NCBI GenBank assembly: GCA_000507305.1
Contig: DF239328.1
Location: 1-64,000, forward strand
Source of the DNA: Breviolum minutum Mf 1.05b.01
Taxonomy: Eukaryota; Sar; Dinophyceae; Suessiales; Symbiodiniaceae
Length of the DNA stretch: 64,000 nucleotides
Direction: 5' to 3'
Below the pieces are notes generated by a model. That model did no database searches. It worked only from the letters and a program-made list of their open reading frames with translations, and had not been told where the DNA came from. Below, one piece after another: positions 22,701-34,200 of the stretch. Position 1 is the first letter of the stretch; every line of letters starts with the position of its first letter. Made by a program: the position numbers and the translations under genes.

Positions 22701-25700
22701 AAACACCACCACAAAAACACCACCACACAAACACCACTCCAGTACTACTCCAGTACTACACCACACCACCACAAAAACACCACCNNNNNNNNNNNNNNNN
22801 NNNNNNNNNNNNNNNNNNNNNNNNNNNNNNNNNNNNNNNNNNNNNNNNNNNNNNNNNNNNNNNNNNNNNNNNNNNNNNNNNNNNNNNNNNNNNNNNNNNN
22901 NNNNNNNNNNNNNNNNNNNNNNNNNNNNNNNNNNNNNNNNNNNNNNNNNNNNNNNNNNNNNNNNNNNNNNNNNNNNNNNNNNNNNNNNNNNNNNNNNNNN
23001 NNNNNNNNNNNNNNNNNNNNNNNNNNNNNNNNNNNNNNNNNNNNNNNNNNNNNNNNNNNNNNNNNNNNGACACGTCCGAAGTGACGAAAGGGTTGCTCGG
23101 CCAGATCCAGAATTTGCATTTTACCACAGTTTTGGGCGTCCGACACGTCCAAAGTGACGAAAGGGTCGATCGGCGAAGTGAAAAATTTGCGTTTTACCAC
23201 AGTTTTGAGCATCCGACACGTCCGAAGTGACGAAAGGGTCGCTCGGCGAAGTCAAAAATTTGAATTTTACCACAGCTTTGAGCGTCCGACACGCACGAAG
23301 TGACGTAAGGGTCGCTCCGATATGTGAAAAATTTGCGTTTTACCACAGTTTTGAGCACGATCCCTGCGCCCCGACAGAAAAAGAATATATTTTAAGACTT
23401 TTTCAGAAGATTTTGATTAGCAGTCTTTCTCTGCAGTCTTTTCTCTAGTCCTTTTCTCTAGTCTTTGAAGATTTGCAGTCTTTTCTCTAATCTTTTTCTC
23501 TAGTCGAAGATTTGCAGTCTTTTCTCTAATCTTTGAAGACAGCCATCACTTCAGCAGAACTTTGGGCAGTCTTTGATGACAATCTTTAAAGACAGCCATC
23601 TCTTCAGCAGAACTTTGGGCAGTCTTTGATGACAATCTTTAAAGACAGCCATCTCTTCAGCAGAACTTTGGGCAGTCTTTAATAACGATCTTTAAGGACA
23701 ACCATCAATTCAGCAGAACTTTGGGCAATCTTTAATGACAGTCTTTAATGGCAGCGCTTTTTTTGAAAGAACCCTTCGCGGCCGCTTTCGGGAAAAACAC
23801 CAAACATTCAACGAAAGGGTCTGATTTGGCAAATCGTTGCATTTTCTGACACCCGCCAAAGATGAAACATATGCGAATATCTCTCCAGGCATGAAACATA
23901 TGCGACAAATACACATACAGTATACAGTACTTGTGGAGTGATGATCTTGGAAGATTGGTGCAGACTGGAGGGGATACCTGCATGATAGATCTTGTATGTC
24001 GGTAGTACCATGGTGGGTAGTGACATGGTGTCTTTTTCCGTTGTCGAAAATCGTAAACTCTTACACTATATAGTAGAATATTCAGATCCCATGATCCTGA
24101 GTAGCCTTGAGCATCTGATGCATCTGTATGTAAAAACATCAAAGAAAACTCTCTGGAGGGTTGGAATCTAGTAGTCCATCAAAGAACCGTGGTCATAATA
24201 CTGAACATGCCTATCTTTCTATACAAATGCCGAAAAGATAATATCAAGTATCATATAATCCTCTTCAAATATCCTTTGACACTCCTTTCGGAATCAAGTG
24301 ACAGCAATCATCGGATGCAACTTGCCATGGATGCGCGTGGAATTGTCCAGGAGAGCCTGAGCGGGGGTTAAACATCAATGTGAGCAGTTGTGACATGTTG
24401 TAACGATACCCAAAAAAGTTATAAATCAAAAAAACAAAACATCAAGAAAACCAAAAACAACAACATCTCCAATGCATCTGAGACACCAAAACTAAGGTGG
24501 TTGACCCCAGGCACCTCGATTCATTGCGTGCATGACAATGCAACGGAAGTGTGAGGGAAATGCATGTTGCCTCGGTTCAGCTGCAGCCAAGGCACTCTGT
24601 CCCACAAAAGGCCTCGCGCACCAAAGGGATGGGACCATGATATGGTGCCTCAGCGACCCACATGACAAGCAAATAGGAATATAAGGGTGGGACAGGAGGC
24701 CATCTTTCCTCTTGGGATGAACCAATTATTACCTGTCATAACCTGCATAGTATTCAAAAAACCATGTCAAATATTGTATGTCAGTGGTCAAGGAGGTCGT
24801 CCAACTATTGGAGCCTCTTCCCCCAAATCTATTCGTAAAATAGTGCAGGATAGTGCAGGATTCTCGTGATGTTGGTGCTACCTTTTGCTGCGCCAAACCC
24901 TTGAAAAAATTCAATCTTGTCTTGACTTGTTTAAACAAATACTGCAGTAAGTATGTTACTGTATGTTTAATGTCCGTAGGACGGAACATGATCTGGGCAA
25001 ATGTGTGGCAAGTACCTTTTTCATATCGGCGGAGCGCAAAAAAATAAAACAATGTGTTGGACACACCCTCTTCCGAGCCTTTTTTGCACTGATGGGTGCC
25101 CTCACAATCATTTGTGGGGATGCTGCACGGTCATCTTCTTGCACAACATGGGAAGCACATGGAAAACCCATGAAAAATGCCTGATCACCTAATCATACCT
25201 AATCCAATCTAATCCTAATCTATCTCCATCTAATAATCTAATCCCAAGAACTCTGTAGATTAAACGGCATGTGCTCTTGAGTCAAGAGTTTACCATCGGC
25301 TGCATCACTTTGATGGTTGTGAGAGGTTGTGAGTTGGTCCACTACTAAAACCCAATCAATTGAACAAGCAAACAACAGCAGGCAACCAAGCGATCGGCTC
25401 AACCGCAACTTCCCATCTCTGCAACCGTAGCTGCTGCACGACTTCGTGGTAAGAGCTGATCAAAGGCCAGCTCCTCACACTGACGTAGCAACTCTGTCGG
25501 CCTTAGAGCTGAAAAATTTGCGGCTCATAATGCGATGAAATCAGACGGGTATGACCGAAAGTATGGGCTCACACCTCCTCCATAGGAAAGATTCAAATAG
25601 CCATAATACGTACCTATACATCTATCATCATGTTTATGCATGATATACATCATTGATATACTGTACCATCTCTCTCTCTCGAGCGGCTGAGCTGTCTCAT

Positions 25701-26691
25701 ATACATTCATATACAGTAAATAGCATATACTGCAGTATTTCAAGTATTGCTTGCAAATGGAGTGCAAAGCCGGCTGAGGCAATGTCAACTAAGAGGATTT
25801 CCGACCTATCTGTGCTTGAAAGAGTCAAATTCACTGCTTTCAATCCATTCATATGTGCAAGGGTGTTGGATGAAGTCAATCGCAATTGATCACGGTATTG
25901 AGGAAATGAGACATGCATGATAAATGAACGCGTATATTCCACATGAACAACAATATTAAATGATCTTACATATTGAATGGTACAACATCAGCAATAATAT
26001 GTAAATGTGTAATCATTAATCATTATCCTCAAATCATTTCATACAAGTACCATATCATCTCTATTAGTTAAATGGCATTGGTGTGCGTTAGTATGCACTA
26101 CCAGTAGTGATAGTAGTGTGCATTCGTGTACCTGAGTATTACCAATTTGGATATTCCGTGGGCAAGGTCCAAGAATCAATTCCGAAGAGTCGATACCATA
26201 CTCCTCGATCTGGGAGACACCATCAGCTACTCCAACCTCAAAAAACGTTAAAATGAGCAGCTATTGCATGCAATTTGATCTGATATCAACTATAAAATGA
26301 AAGTTGGTAAAAAAAATGATTTATGTATATATATATATATGATCGTAGACCATAGATGGTTGCAGGTGACCATAGGTGATGATCTGCCTATCAGCATAAT
26401 GAACGACGCATGATGAAGTGAGTTTCGACAAAGGAGACCAAGGACATGAAGAACAAGGAAACAACAACAAAAACAAAACAGAAACATACGCCAACACAAC
26501 TCACCAGGAGTACTCAAACGAATGTGATCAAATGCTCATTTATGCGCGACAACTTTTTGCAATGGAATATAGCGAGCATGCCTGACATAGCAAAGCTACT
26601 GCCATTGGAGACACCAATGTTGCATCTGCATCGCGGTGTCCAGAATTGGCTTTTACTGGGTGTGTCCTCTGGTAAGTGCAAGCGTTGAAAC
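19706..26691 (-). CDS. PTC7-like PP2C (PPM) serine/threonine phosphatase
   Basis: Mn/Mg-dependent protein phosphatase of the PPM superfamily, closest in motif order to yeast PTC7. Exons found: 26691-26600 (YQRTHPVKANSGHRDADATL), 26236-26164 (VGVADGVSQIEEYGIDSSEL, the first metal-binding Asp), 25508-~25410 (LRPTELLRQCEELAFDQL), 24648-~24581 (PIPLVREAFCGTECLGCS), 22113-~22078 (VISIGDCELVIL), 21958-~21867 (LVFHTEMQRVDGHCQTPLQ), 21659-~21630 (LRIKVDSDF), 21412-21353 (DSITVEVIERGSAVHCISAY), 21049-21002 (EGDIVIMGSDGVFDNL, second metal site) and 19787-19706 (GRGGKMDDTSCVVAEIIEW, third metal site and stop). One or more exons between 21002 and 19787 were not found. The intron after 21353 starts with GC. 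Large introns hold tandem arrays and the 22785-23068 gap. Any organelle leader is not visible. Confidence 0.88.
21774..21819. repeat. (AATAC)n microsatellite
   Basis: About nine perfect AATAC units in an intron of the phosphatase gene. Confidence 0.95.
22677..22784. repeat. ACCACCACAAAAAC-type minisatellite
   Basis: Runs of ACCACCACAAAAAC with variants (CCACTCCAGTACTA) lead directly into an assembly gap, so the array is probably longer than shown. Confidence 0.85.
22785..23068. other. Assembly gap (N)
   Basis: 284 undetermined bases, bordered by repeats on both sides. Confidence 0.99.
23069..23355. repeat. 73-bp tandem repeat array
   Basis: GACACG recurs at 23069, 23142, 23215 and 23288, an exact 73-bp period. 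Each unit contains CGAAGTGACGAAAGGGTCG-like sequence and then TTTTACCACAGTTTTGAGC. Four units are visible, and the array enters the gap on its left. It is intronic in the phosphatase gene. Confidence 0.93.
23395..23537. repeat. Short CTCTAGTCTTT-type direct repeats
   Basis: Imperfect copies of TTTGCAGTCTTTTCTCTAGT fill this stretch between the two longer-period arrays. Confidence 0.75.
23538..23749. repeat. 53-bp tandem repeat array
   Basis: GACAGCCATC (GACAACCATC in the last copy) recurs at 23538, 23591, 23644 and 23697. Each 53-bp unit contains TTCAGCAGAACTTTGGGCA and TCTTTGATGAC. Four units, increasingly diverged rightwards, within an intron of the phosphatase gene. Confidence 0.92.
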
Positions 26692-26814
26692 CTGGGAAGG
26701 TTGCCAAGCCCAAAAAAAACAAAGTGCGCAACGTTCATGAGTCCTGCCTGAACTGAAAAAGGTGATGGAGCTGTTTGGAAACCTGGACTCTGCCAACACA
26801 ATTTCGTGCCAAAG

Positions 26815-28400
26815 AACACAAAGGCTTGTTCTTGTAGTACACCTCTGCCAACTGCTGCTCCCGGCGCTGAAATGCATCTAGATCCTTCTTCTGCTTCTCC
26901 TGAAGAAACTTGAGTTTGACCTGCCTACCCCACCAAGAACCCTAAGAATTTGTGGTCACAGCCTGGGTTTGTTATGCGTTGGGTGCTACCTTCTTCTTGA
27001 TTCTTGAAAAAGTAACAATCCACTAATACATGACACAATATACTATATACTATTGAAAGCAACTTATTGAACGGTTCATGGATCGCAGTGATCACCGCTG
27101 ACAGTTTCATATTTTTTTGCAGTTTTGGCTGCTCTCATGACACTGTCTTTGTGTAAATCCGAGGCGCCGCCCCCACAAAAAAGGTCGGAGATCGCTGCAC
27201 GGCCGGACCACGGCGGACAGACATCTCACCTGAGCGAGAGTTGGAGTATCCAACTGATGAGTCCATTTGACGTCGCATTTGCAGCACCAACGATGCAGTC
27301 CTAATTTCATTTCCCTCAATTCAGCATTTTCATTTCAGCATCAGCTACACTATAAACTTATAATACTCTTTTGCTTTTGATCTCTTTTCACTGAAGAATG
27401 CAAAAGAAACATGTAAACACAATTGAAAACATGCTCACACTGCAAGAGTAGGTGGCTAGCTTCACAACCTACTGTACTTGAACGCAGTGACTTCATGATC
27501 AACCATCCCAAGCTGAAGCTGGACGTCACTTGAAGGCGCTTCTGGCTCGTGAACAAAACTGACGGTCGAAACTGTCGAAACTGGTGTTCTGACCAAGTCG
27601 CTCAGCTAGGACAGCAACAAGCGCACAAAAAAGGATAAAGACTGGTTTGAAGTCCTGTGAGTAGATCCCTTTTATTCCTGTTTCAAATATAGACTAGCTT
27701 TGTTATTACAGTAGATTCATAGATTCAGTAGATCTTTAAGACTTCTGTCGACCTGTTTGGATCTTTGCGCAGCAAGGACGCTGTGTAAATGCAGCAAACA
27801 AGTTTTGACTGAACATCAGTGGAAATGCAACAGTCCCTTTAGTGCCTTTGTTGGTGTGTGCTACTGGTTGCTTTCAAAGGCATGAAAATTCCGGACCTAG
27901 AAGCGTCTGAACATTCAAGCAGCATGCGGTTAAAGTCTCCAGACCTCTGCTCCCTCTGAACGTCGAACAAAAAGGGGGTCAGCTGTCAGCAGTGTGGATC
28001 AAGCTTTCCTAGTTGGTGGTTTCGACCCATCTGAAAAATATTAGTCAAATTGGATCATTTCCCCAAATGGGATGAAAACAAAAAATATTTGAAACCATCA
28101 CCTAGTTTCCTTCTACCTATCAGCTTCAATCTCCGCAAACCTTTGTATAGCGGCTACTTTTTCTTGCTGCAAAAAGACTTCTGCAAGCCTTTGTACAAAG
28201 ATGGGGCACACAAACAAACACATAACCACATGCACCTCCTCCCATTCCGAGCTGTGGTTGAAGCTGTGCTTGAGGAACCTGCATGATAATGCAGCACGCA
28301 TAACAGGCGTGCTCCATGACAAAATCTCCCCAGGACCGCTGCCTGTTGACTGGGCATCTGGGAGCCACCCTTTTGTGCCGGCCTTGGGAAGCGCAAATAA
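26815..28400 (-). CDS. Unidentified exons upstream of the phosphatase (possible 5' exons)
   Basis: Coding-like stretches in minus order. 28395-28325 reads RPAQKGGSQMPSQQAAVLG. 28280-28240 reads VPQAQLQPQLGMGGG. 28205-28117 reads FVQRLAEVFLQQEKVAAIQR and continues FAEIEADR before GTAGAAGG. 27607-27470 reads EPEAPSSDVQLQLGMVDHE. 26925-26818 reads VKLKFLQEKQKKDLDAFQRR and continues EQQLAEVYYKNKP. The first group is Gln/Pro rich; the third and fifth look like charged helices or coiled coils. They may form a long N-terminal region of the PP2C protein or a separate gene ending here. Confidence 0.4.
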
Positions 28401-28419
28401 GACTCTATGAAAGCATGGC

Positions 28420-29340
28420 CGCTGCTATGAACAATATGACTAAATTTGAATATGAAAGTGCTATGAACTGCACACTATAATTACCCTTCAAATGCCGGAT
28501 GGCTCAGAACGGACAACATCATATCATACAGTAACCCTTAGAGAATACAGTAGCATAGTGCTATCTATTGCCGATGCATGTGTGTTTTGTTGCTCCTACT
28601 TTCTGCTGGTCCCGCAATGTGCTGCATAGACCGTGCACTTTTGTAAAGAATCTCAAATCCATGCTATCCGCTAGCGGCGATTCAGATCCCATTACTGCTC
28701 TTGCCTATGACGCAGCGAGAAATACAATAAGCGTTCATACAGGCTCCCCGACTGTGATTGTCCAGGTCCACCTGTCGAACGGAAGGGTCACCAGTCAACC
28801 AGTCATCCGCTGCACATGAAAAGCATAGAAACCAACGGGTACAAACCTTGACCAGGAGAAAACATGTCTGAGATCGTCTGAGGGGAAATCAACCCAACGG
28901 GGCAAGGTTTCAATTCATTTGCAGCCAACTTGCTGCAGTCTGAGATGTGCAGTGATATTTACTTGGCTAAGGTTGTATACCCAACACAAAATATCAACAA
29001 ATATCACATATCCTCTTCAGCGGACTGCTGCACAAAGCGCTTCGTGATTTAAACTTAAATGGGAGTTTCCTGAACTGATGATTTGATTCTCTGAGGGTGC
29101 GAAAGAAAGGATCCTGGTGTTGCCCGCTTCTCAATCACAAGAGTTACAACATGTTCTAACACTGGGCTTGATCACCTCACGTTCGCATAATCATCCCAAT
29201 GGATCTTTACCAAAAAGAGGTGCCAATCATCTATGATTGATCTTGTTACAGGTTGATTCATTGCTAGTGCAATCTCCTACAATACACAAATAGATATAAA
29301 AATACTTGACTAATTTGCTTAGTTTACATTACATATTTCC
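28420..29340. other. No identified gene; one plus-strand open stretch
   Basis: A plus-strand frame at about 28660-28819 (DSDPITALAYDAARNTISVH) is open and ends at a stop. It is the only coding-like signal, and it runs against the strand bias of the window. Otherwise nothing is seen. Confidence 0.3.
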
Positions 29341-29342
29341 TT

Positions 29343-29790
29343 GTATCACATGCCCTGTGGGCCACTCATCTGGCTGAAAAATGGCTGCATCTGCCTCCTG
29401 GACCAGCTCCACCGGTGCGATCTGATGGACCTATACCAGTTGGATTTCCACATGCAAACATGTCATATGATCAGTTTCGAAACACTGCAGGTTCGTAGCA
29501 CCATTCATAGTACAACACATATCCGCAGCAAGGTATAGTCTACAGGTCCCCACACCTTCAGTACGGCTTCAACTATATTTTGCTACGGCAAATTGATTCC
29601 ATCTTACAATCATGGAAAAAATGACGCGCCTCCAGGCATTGACTTTCCGCGCCCCTTTCCACCATCGCGGTCTGGCAAGGTGCAGGATAGGGTGATCTCA
29701 AGACTCTCAATCCTTTCATATCCTTCCTGCCAAAATGATATCCGGCAGAATAGACTTCGCAGCTGTCCGCCCTTCCCAGCTGGTGCTGCT
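29343..29790 (-). CDS. Unidentified exons
   Basis: 29790-29640 reads SFWQEGYERIESLEITLSCT and then a basic Gly-rich segment, DRDGGKGRGKSMPGG. 29435-29343 follows TATAG and reads VHQIAPVELVQEADAAIFQP, then DEWPTGHV. No family recognised. The Gly-Lys motif resembles those at 34 kb, 40-41 kb and 62 kb. Confidence 0.35.
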
Positions 29791-30539
29791 GTCTAAGTCT
29801 TTTCTCAATGGTACCAAGAGTGGCAGGCTAAGCCGTCTGCTAAAGTCAGCAACGCAATGAGGTGCGAGATGCGATTACACTTATATAGATCATCTTTGAT
29901 CCAAGCTCCATGTGGGAAGTCAATCTACTATCTGTTTGGTCAATGCGAAGGTCTTTTGAGTGTGGAACTACTGTAAGAGTCATCTGGCACACCTCATCAG
30001 CTGCTTTGTGCAATTGGACGGAGCAATCCCATTTAATGCCCCCCGCTGGAGACTACTGGGCACGTCAAAGAAAAAACACGTCCCGAGGATGAAGTAGCAA
30101 ACAGAGACCATACCATACCATACCCGTTGGATCCTGAAGTTCAAACATGGCACCAATATGACTTCAAATTGCATAATTGCAAAATGACATGTACATTTTT
30201 CAACATTTTAGCATGTACAATGTATTTAAAAAAAATCAGCTTCGAAATGGAAAACTCATCTTTCATCGTCAGAATCTTCCTCAGGAAAGACGTACAAGTG
30301 AAACTGTGCAAAGAGTGTCGCAGCCAGCCGGCCACAGTGCGAAGTACTGGGTTCTCTGGCGAAGGGTGAGTCAAGCTACTGATATTGTTCAAATCATATT
30401 CGAATGCGGTAGTGATATCAATATCAAATATTCAAATCGTACGCTTGGGATTCTTCCAGAAATGATAGAGATAAAATGTGGATGCGTCAGCCAGTGCATT
30501 CTCGGGAGGAAATGAGACGTGTCAGTGGGAGTTTGTACT

Positions 30540-32985
30540 TCATGCACATGAGGCAGCTGGGCTTGCTTGTACGTCTTTGAGTTTCGTGCGCGCGGCGGTT
30601 TCGGGGAGCTTCGGCCAGTCTTTCTCAAACTCTGTGTCCTGCTCAAAGCTTTGCTCTGGCAAGCACGGAGTGGAAGAGTCATCATTTCTTGAGGCACCGG
30701 CAGCACCGGGACCACTAGCTGACGAATTGGATGGGAGCGCACCCGGCGGCTCAGTATCTCCATCTTGATCTTGGGAAAAAACCAAGAAGATCCATTGCCA
30801 TCACGTGAAAAATCCCATGCTGATCTGGCCGGCATCGCTGCTGGATATCCAGGCCACATGCTTCCTCCATCACTCTGTTCGGAGCGATAGATCTGTATTC
30901 GAGCTCCACCATCCTCCGTATTCCAGGAGGTCTCTCTCAAAGTGACATCCGCAATCTCCAAGTCAATCTGGTTTTTGAAGTGTAGTGTCACCTTGTTGAT
31001 CTCCTGCGATGCACCTGGCTCAAACCTGACAGTGATTGGAGAATGAACACCAACATGTTCGATAATCTGCCGCAAATCCCACTCAGTTGTAGCAAGGGGC
31101 ACATTGAGCAAAACTAAGCATCCATCCGTGGAGCTCGGAGGATCATCACTTGGAGCACTTGCTGAGCTTTTCATAGCCAGGGAGCAACTTCTCTCCATGC
31201 CATCGAAGAATTCCCAGCCGAACCATCCCATGGACTTCATCTGCTCCAATTGGCCCATCATGGATAGCTCATGCTCTTCTTCATCATCCACCGGTACCTG
31301 CTGGCTGCCCGTCCGTAGCATCTTGGACAAAGCATTCACCAAATCGCCAGCCTTGTCTTGACCATCTTTGCCCTCAGCCTCCGGCTCTTCTCTCAACACC
31401 TGCCCTGGCTGGTGGTATTGTGCAATAAGGCCATTGTTGAAGTGCTCTTCGAGCAATTCTGGCGGAATTCCATCAAAACCAAAGTAATACCCATACATCA
31501 TCTCATATGCTTGAGGATCAAAGCACCCATCAAAGCCATTTCCCCACCATTGTTCTCGAAAGCGCCGGAAGCGAAAGAAGGATTGATCATCTTGTTTGTT
31601 TCCTGGGCGAGCAGCTGCATCCTCCACCAACTTATCAAAGCCCAAAGGTGCCCAAACACATCCTCGCTCTAGCAATTCTTTAGCTGCGCTAGGCGCAACC
31701 CAAGGCCTTTGACAAGGCAAAGGCGCGAAGAAGACCTGCAAAGAAGAAAGGACAGTGTGACACAGCATGCGAACCTACTACATCAACATACAACATAATA
31801 CAGAATCCACACTGATCACCATGGACGGCCGTGAAATCAGCAAAGTCATGCATTCAAGAACATACAACGCAAATACACGCAAGATATATAGCATCATAAT
31901 TATATAGTTATATACGAAATATAATATGTATCAGCATTCCATCAGCAAACGTCAAAGACTTTCATCAAGAACGGCGTTGCCTGGGTTCGACTGTAATGCT
32001 CCAAGTTGGCCTCCAAGCCCTGGAGGTGCGCTACTGAGACAATGGCAGCTCTTCTTCGATTGTAGGGCTGTCCTTTGAAAAAATAGCCCGTCATATTGTT
32101 CATACAATCCTCAGACATCTTTTCGTCATTAAAGTTTACGAAGGCATAGCCGACGTTGTTCTTGGTGGCGGAGTCAATTGGAAGGTAAAGGAAGTTGAAA
32201 CATCCCGCGAAGCCCAGTTGATCAAGCTCCTCCATCAGAGTCTCGCGGTCATATGCATTTGGAACATTTCTGAGCATCAAGGTGGTCACGGATTTGGACT
32301 CCGTTTTCTCGAACTGCTCCTTGAGGTTGGCTTTTTTGGGCACCAATTCATGGCGCTTTCCAAAGCTGCCAAATCCAGGAGCAGTTGGCCGCTCCCATTC
32401 CGAGGCCAACTGCTCAGAAGTTTCCGGATCAGCTGAATTGGTTGGGTTCTCCTTCTTTTCCCAATCCTCCCACGGGAACTTTCCTTGCCATTCATCAGAA
32501 GCTTCAGCACCAAAGGCCCACGCCATCTCTGTGTTCCATGCAAACCACCCGGGGTCATACATGTAGTCAGGTTGCAGTGACCAATTATCTGAGGCTTCCT
32601 CGCTCTTTCCTTCTGACAAAGAAAGCTTCCCAAATCTTCCTTTGAGACCAGAGGCAGCTTCGTCTGTTGGTTTTTCAGGGACACCTTTTCCTTCTACCTT
32701 TGGGTCCTTTGAGTCATCTGAGTCTTTCACAGACTCAATTGTTTCATTTCTTCTGACCTCCTTCTTTTCAGTTCGTTCAGGCAGTTCTGCCCTCCTGGAT
32801 TCTTTATATTCTTTATCATTTTGCTCCACTCCGTTATCACTCTTGGCATGGGTCTTCTCACTCTTGGACTGCCAGGTTTTCTGTCCAAACGACCTGGGCT
32901 CCCAGGAATCCCATGACCAACTCCACTTATCATATGGATATCTCTCCCATTTGTCCCATGACTTCTTGGCCCAAGTGCTTGGCAT
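30540..32985 (-). CDS. Large Mei2-like RRM protein (probable one-base indel near its C-terminus)
   Basis: Start ATG at 32985 (MPSTWAKKSW); exon 1 is 32985-31960, 342 codons. It has a Trp-rich start (DKWERYPYDKWSWSWDSW), a Lys/Glu/Asp-rich region (about residues 40-130) and an RRM at about 233-330: TTLMLRNVPNAYDRETLM, GFAGCFNFLYLPIDSATK, GYAFVNF, then SVAHLQGLEANLEHYSRTQ, the Mei2-type C-terminal RRM. Exon 2 starts at 31735 (VFFAPLPCQRP), joining ATGAAA|GTCTTC in frame. It has an acidic region and a second RRM-like stretch (GCLVLLNVPLATTEWDLRQI). At the six-T run 30781-30776 the frame breaks: with one extra T it continues SQDQDGDTEPPGALPSNSSA to a stop at 30540. I read this as an assembly or sequencing indel or an allele-specific frameshift. 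Confidence 0.82.
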
Positions 32986-32989
32986 TACA

Positions 32990-33000
32990 CTCTGGGCAAA
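32990..33000 (-). promoter_or_regulatory. Candidate trans-splice acceptor
   Basis: On the minus strand TTTGCCCAG lies seven bases before the start ATG at 32985. Dinoflagellate mRNAs receive a spliced leader at an AG upstream of the start codon, so this pyrimidine-then-CAG context is a plausible site. Not proven. Confidence 0.35.
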
Positions 33001-33974
33001 GTGCAGTTTGAGGCACCCAAAAGACCGATCTTTTTGGCACCAGAATCTGAAGCCCAAATGGCTACAGTCATGGCGCAAGGGGCGCAAGGTTGGCATGATG
33101 GTGGGGCATGATGGGGCATGGCAAACTTGCAGCATTATTCTCGAATGCCCCTACGCCTTACGCGTTCCTCCACAAAATGACAAAAGAGACGAATCGATAG
33201 CACATGGTGGGACTAGCGAGTTCACTCTTGATTTGGTCCCGACAATGCCCGATTGAGTCCCCAGCCAAAGCCACCGCGACCAGCACCCTGGGTGAAAGCA
33301 AAAGGTGCATGCGACCAAGGTCGCCAAGAACAAAATAATGATCAAAAACACTTGAGCGATTTCTGCATTGTGATTTATCATGATGTATCATGATACATTA
33401 TAGTACCGGTCATTGCTACCCTCAACAAAATTCTTACACATAGGTTTGCAGCATTGATTCTTCACCTGGGAATGACCCCCCAAAAAATATTCCACGACAT
33501 TTCCACGACAATCGTGTGCACGCGCCTTTGGATTCATACCGCCCGACCTGAGAAAACCCAATGGTGCAGGGGGCAGCCCAAATCAAACATTAATTCAGCA
33601 AAATTGCAGCAGGAATGCATTGCTGTGCCCTTTCAAGACTGTGGTCATTTTGATTGGCAGAGTCACACTGTCCTCTAACGAGAACCAAGTGTCGCACGAT
33701 TTTCCGCCTGAAAGGACATGAACATATGCAAATGACATACGTTCACGCTCCCTCTGCTGCTATCTGTCAAGATCTTCACTTCCAAAGGGCACTGTGTTCC
33801 AAATCTGGAAGCTGCTCGCAATCAATGAAAGAGGAATCCATGAATAAGAATCTAAGAATGGCCAGGAAGACTATCCAGCAACCGAACTCAATCCACGTTG
33901 TTGAATCACCAAGCCTTTTCCATCTTCTGGACCTTGGGTGAAAACAAATCTTCCCTAAGGATAGAGGCAGTGGA

Positions 33975-34200
33975 TCAGCCGAAGATCTTTAAACTGAGCT
34001 TAAAACCCTTGCCCTTGCGGCCTCCTTTGCCACCCTTGTCTCCTTTTGGCCTGTCACCTTGCCGTTGGTCAGGGCGGTTCAGACTATCAGAGAGTATCCG
34101 AGAATCTCCCATGCCTCTCTCTGCCAGAACTCTACCTTCACATACTGTCCCGTGACTTGCTCTCAGCTCTCCTGGCCTTTGCCTCCTGCGCCATCGCGAC
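33975..34200 (-). CDS. Gly/Lys-rich C-terminal exon
   Basis: Minus-strand frame with SDSLNRPDQRQGDRPKGD, then a run of Gly-Lys/Arg (KGGKGGRKGKG), ending FKLSLKIFG and a stop at 33975. The basic low-complexity tail suggests nucleic-acid binding or a disordered tail. The start and family are unknown. It lies upstream of the large Mei2-like gene on the same strand. Confidence 0.4.
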
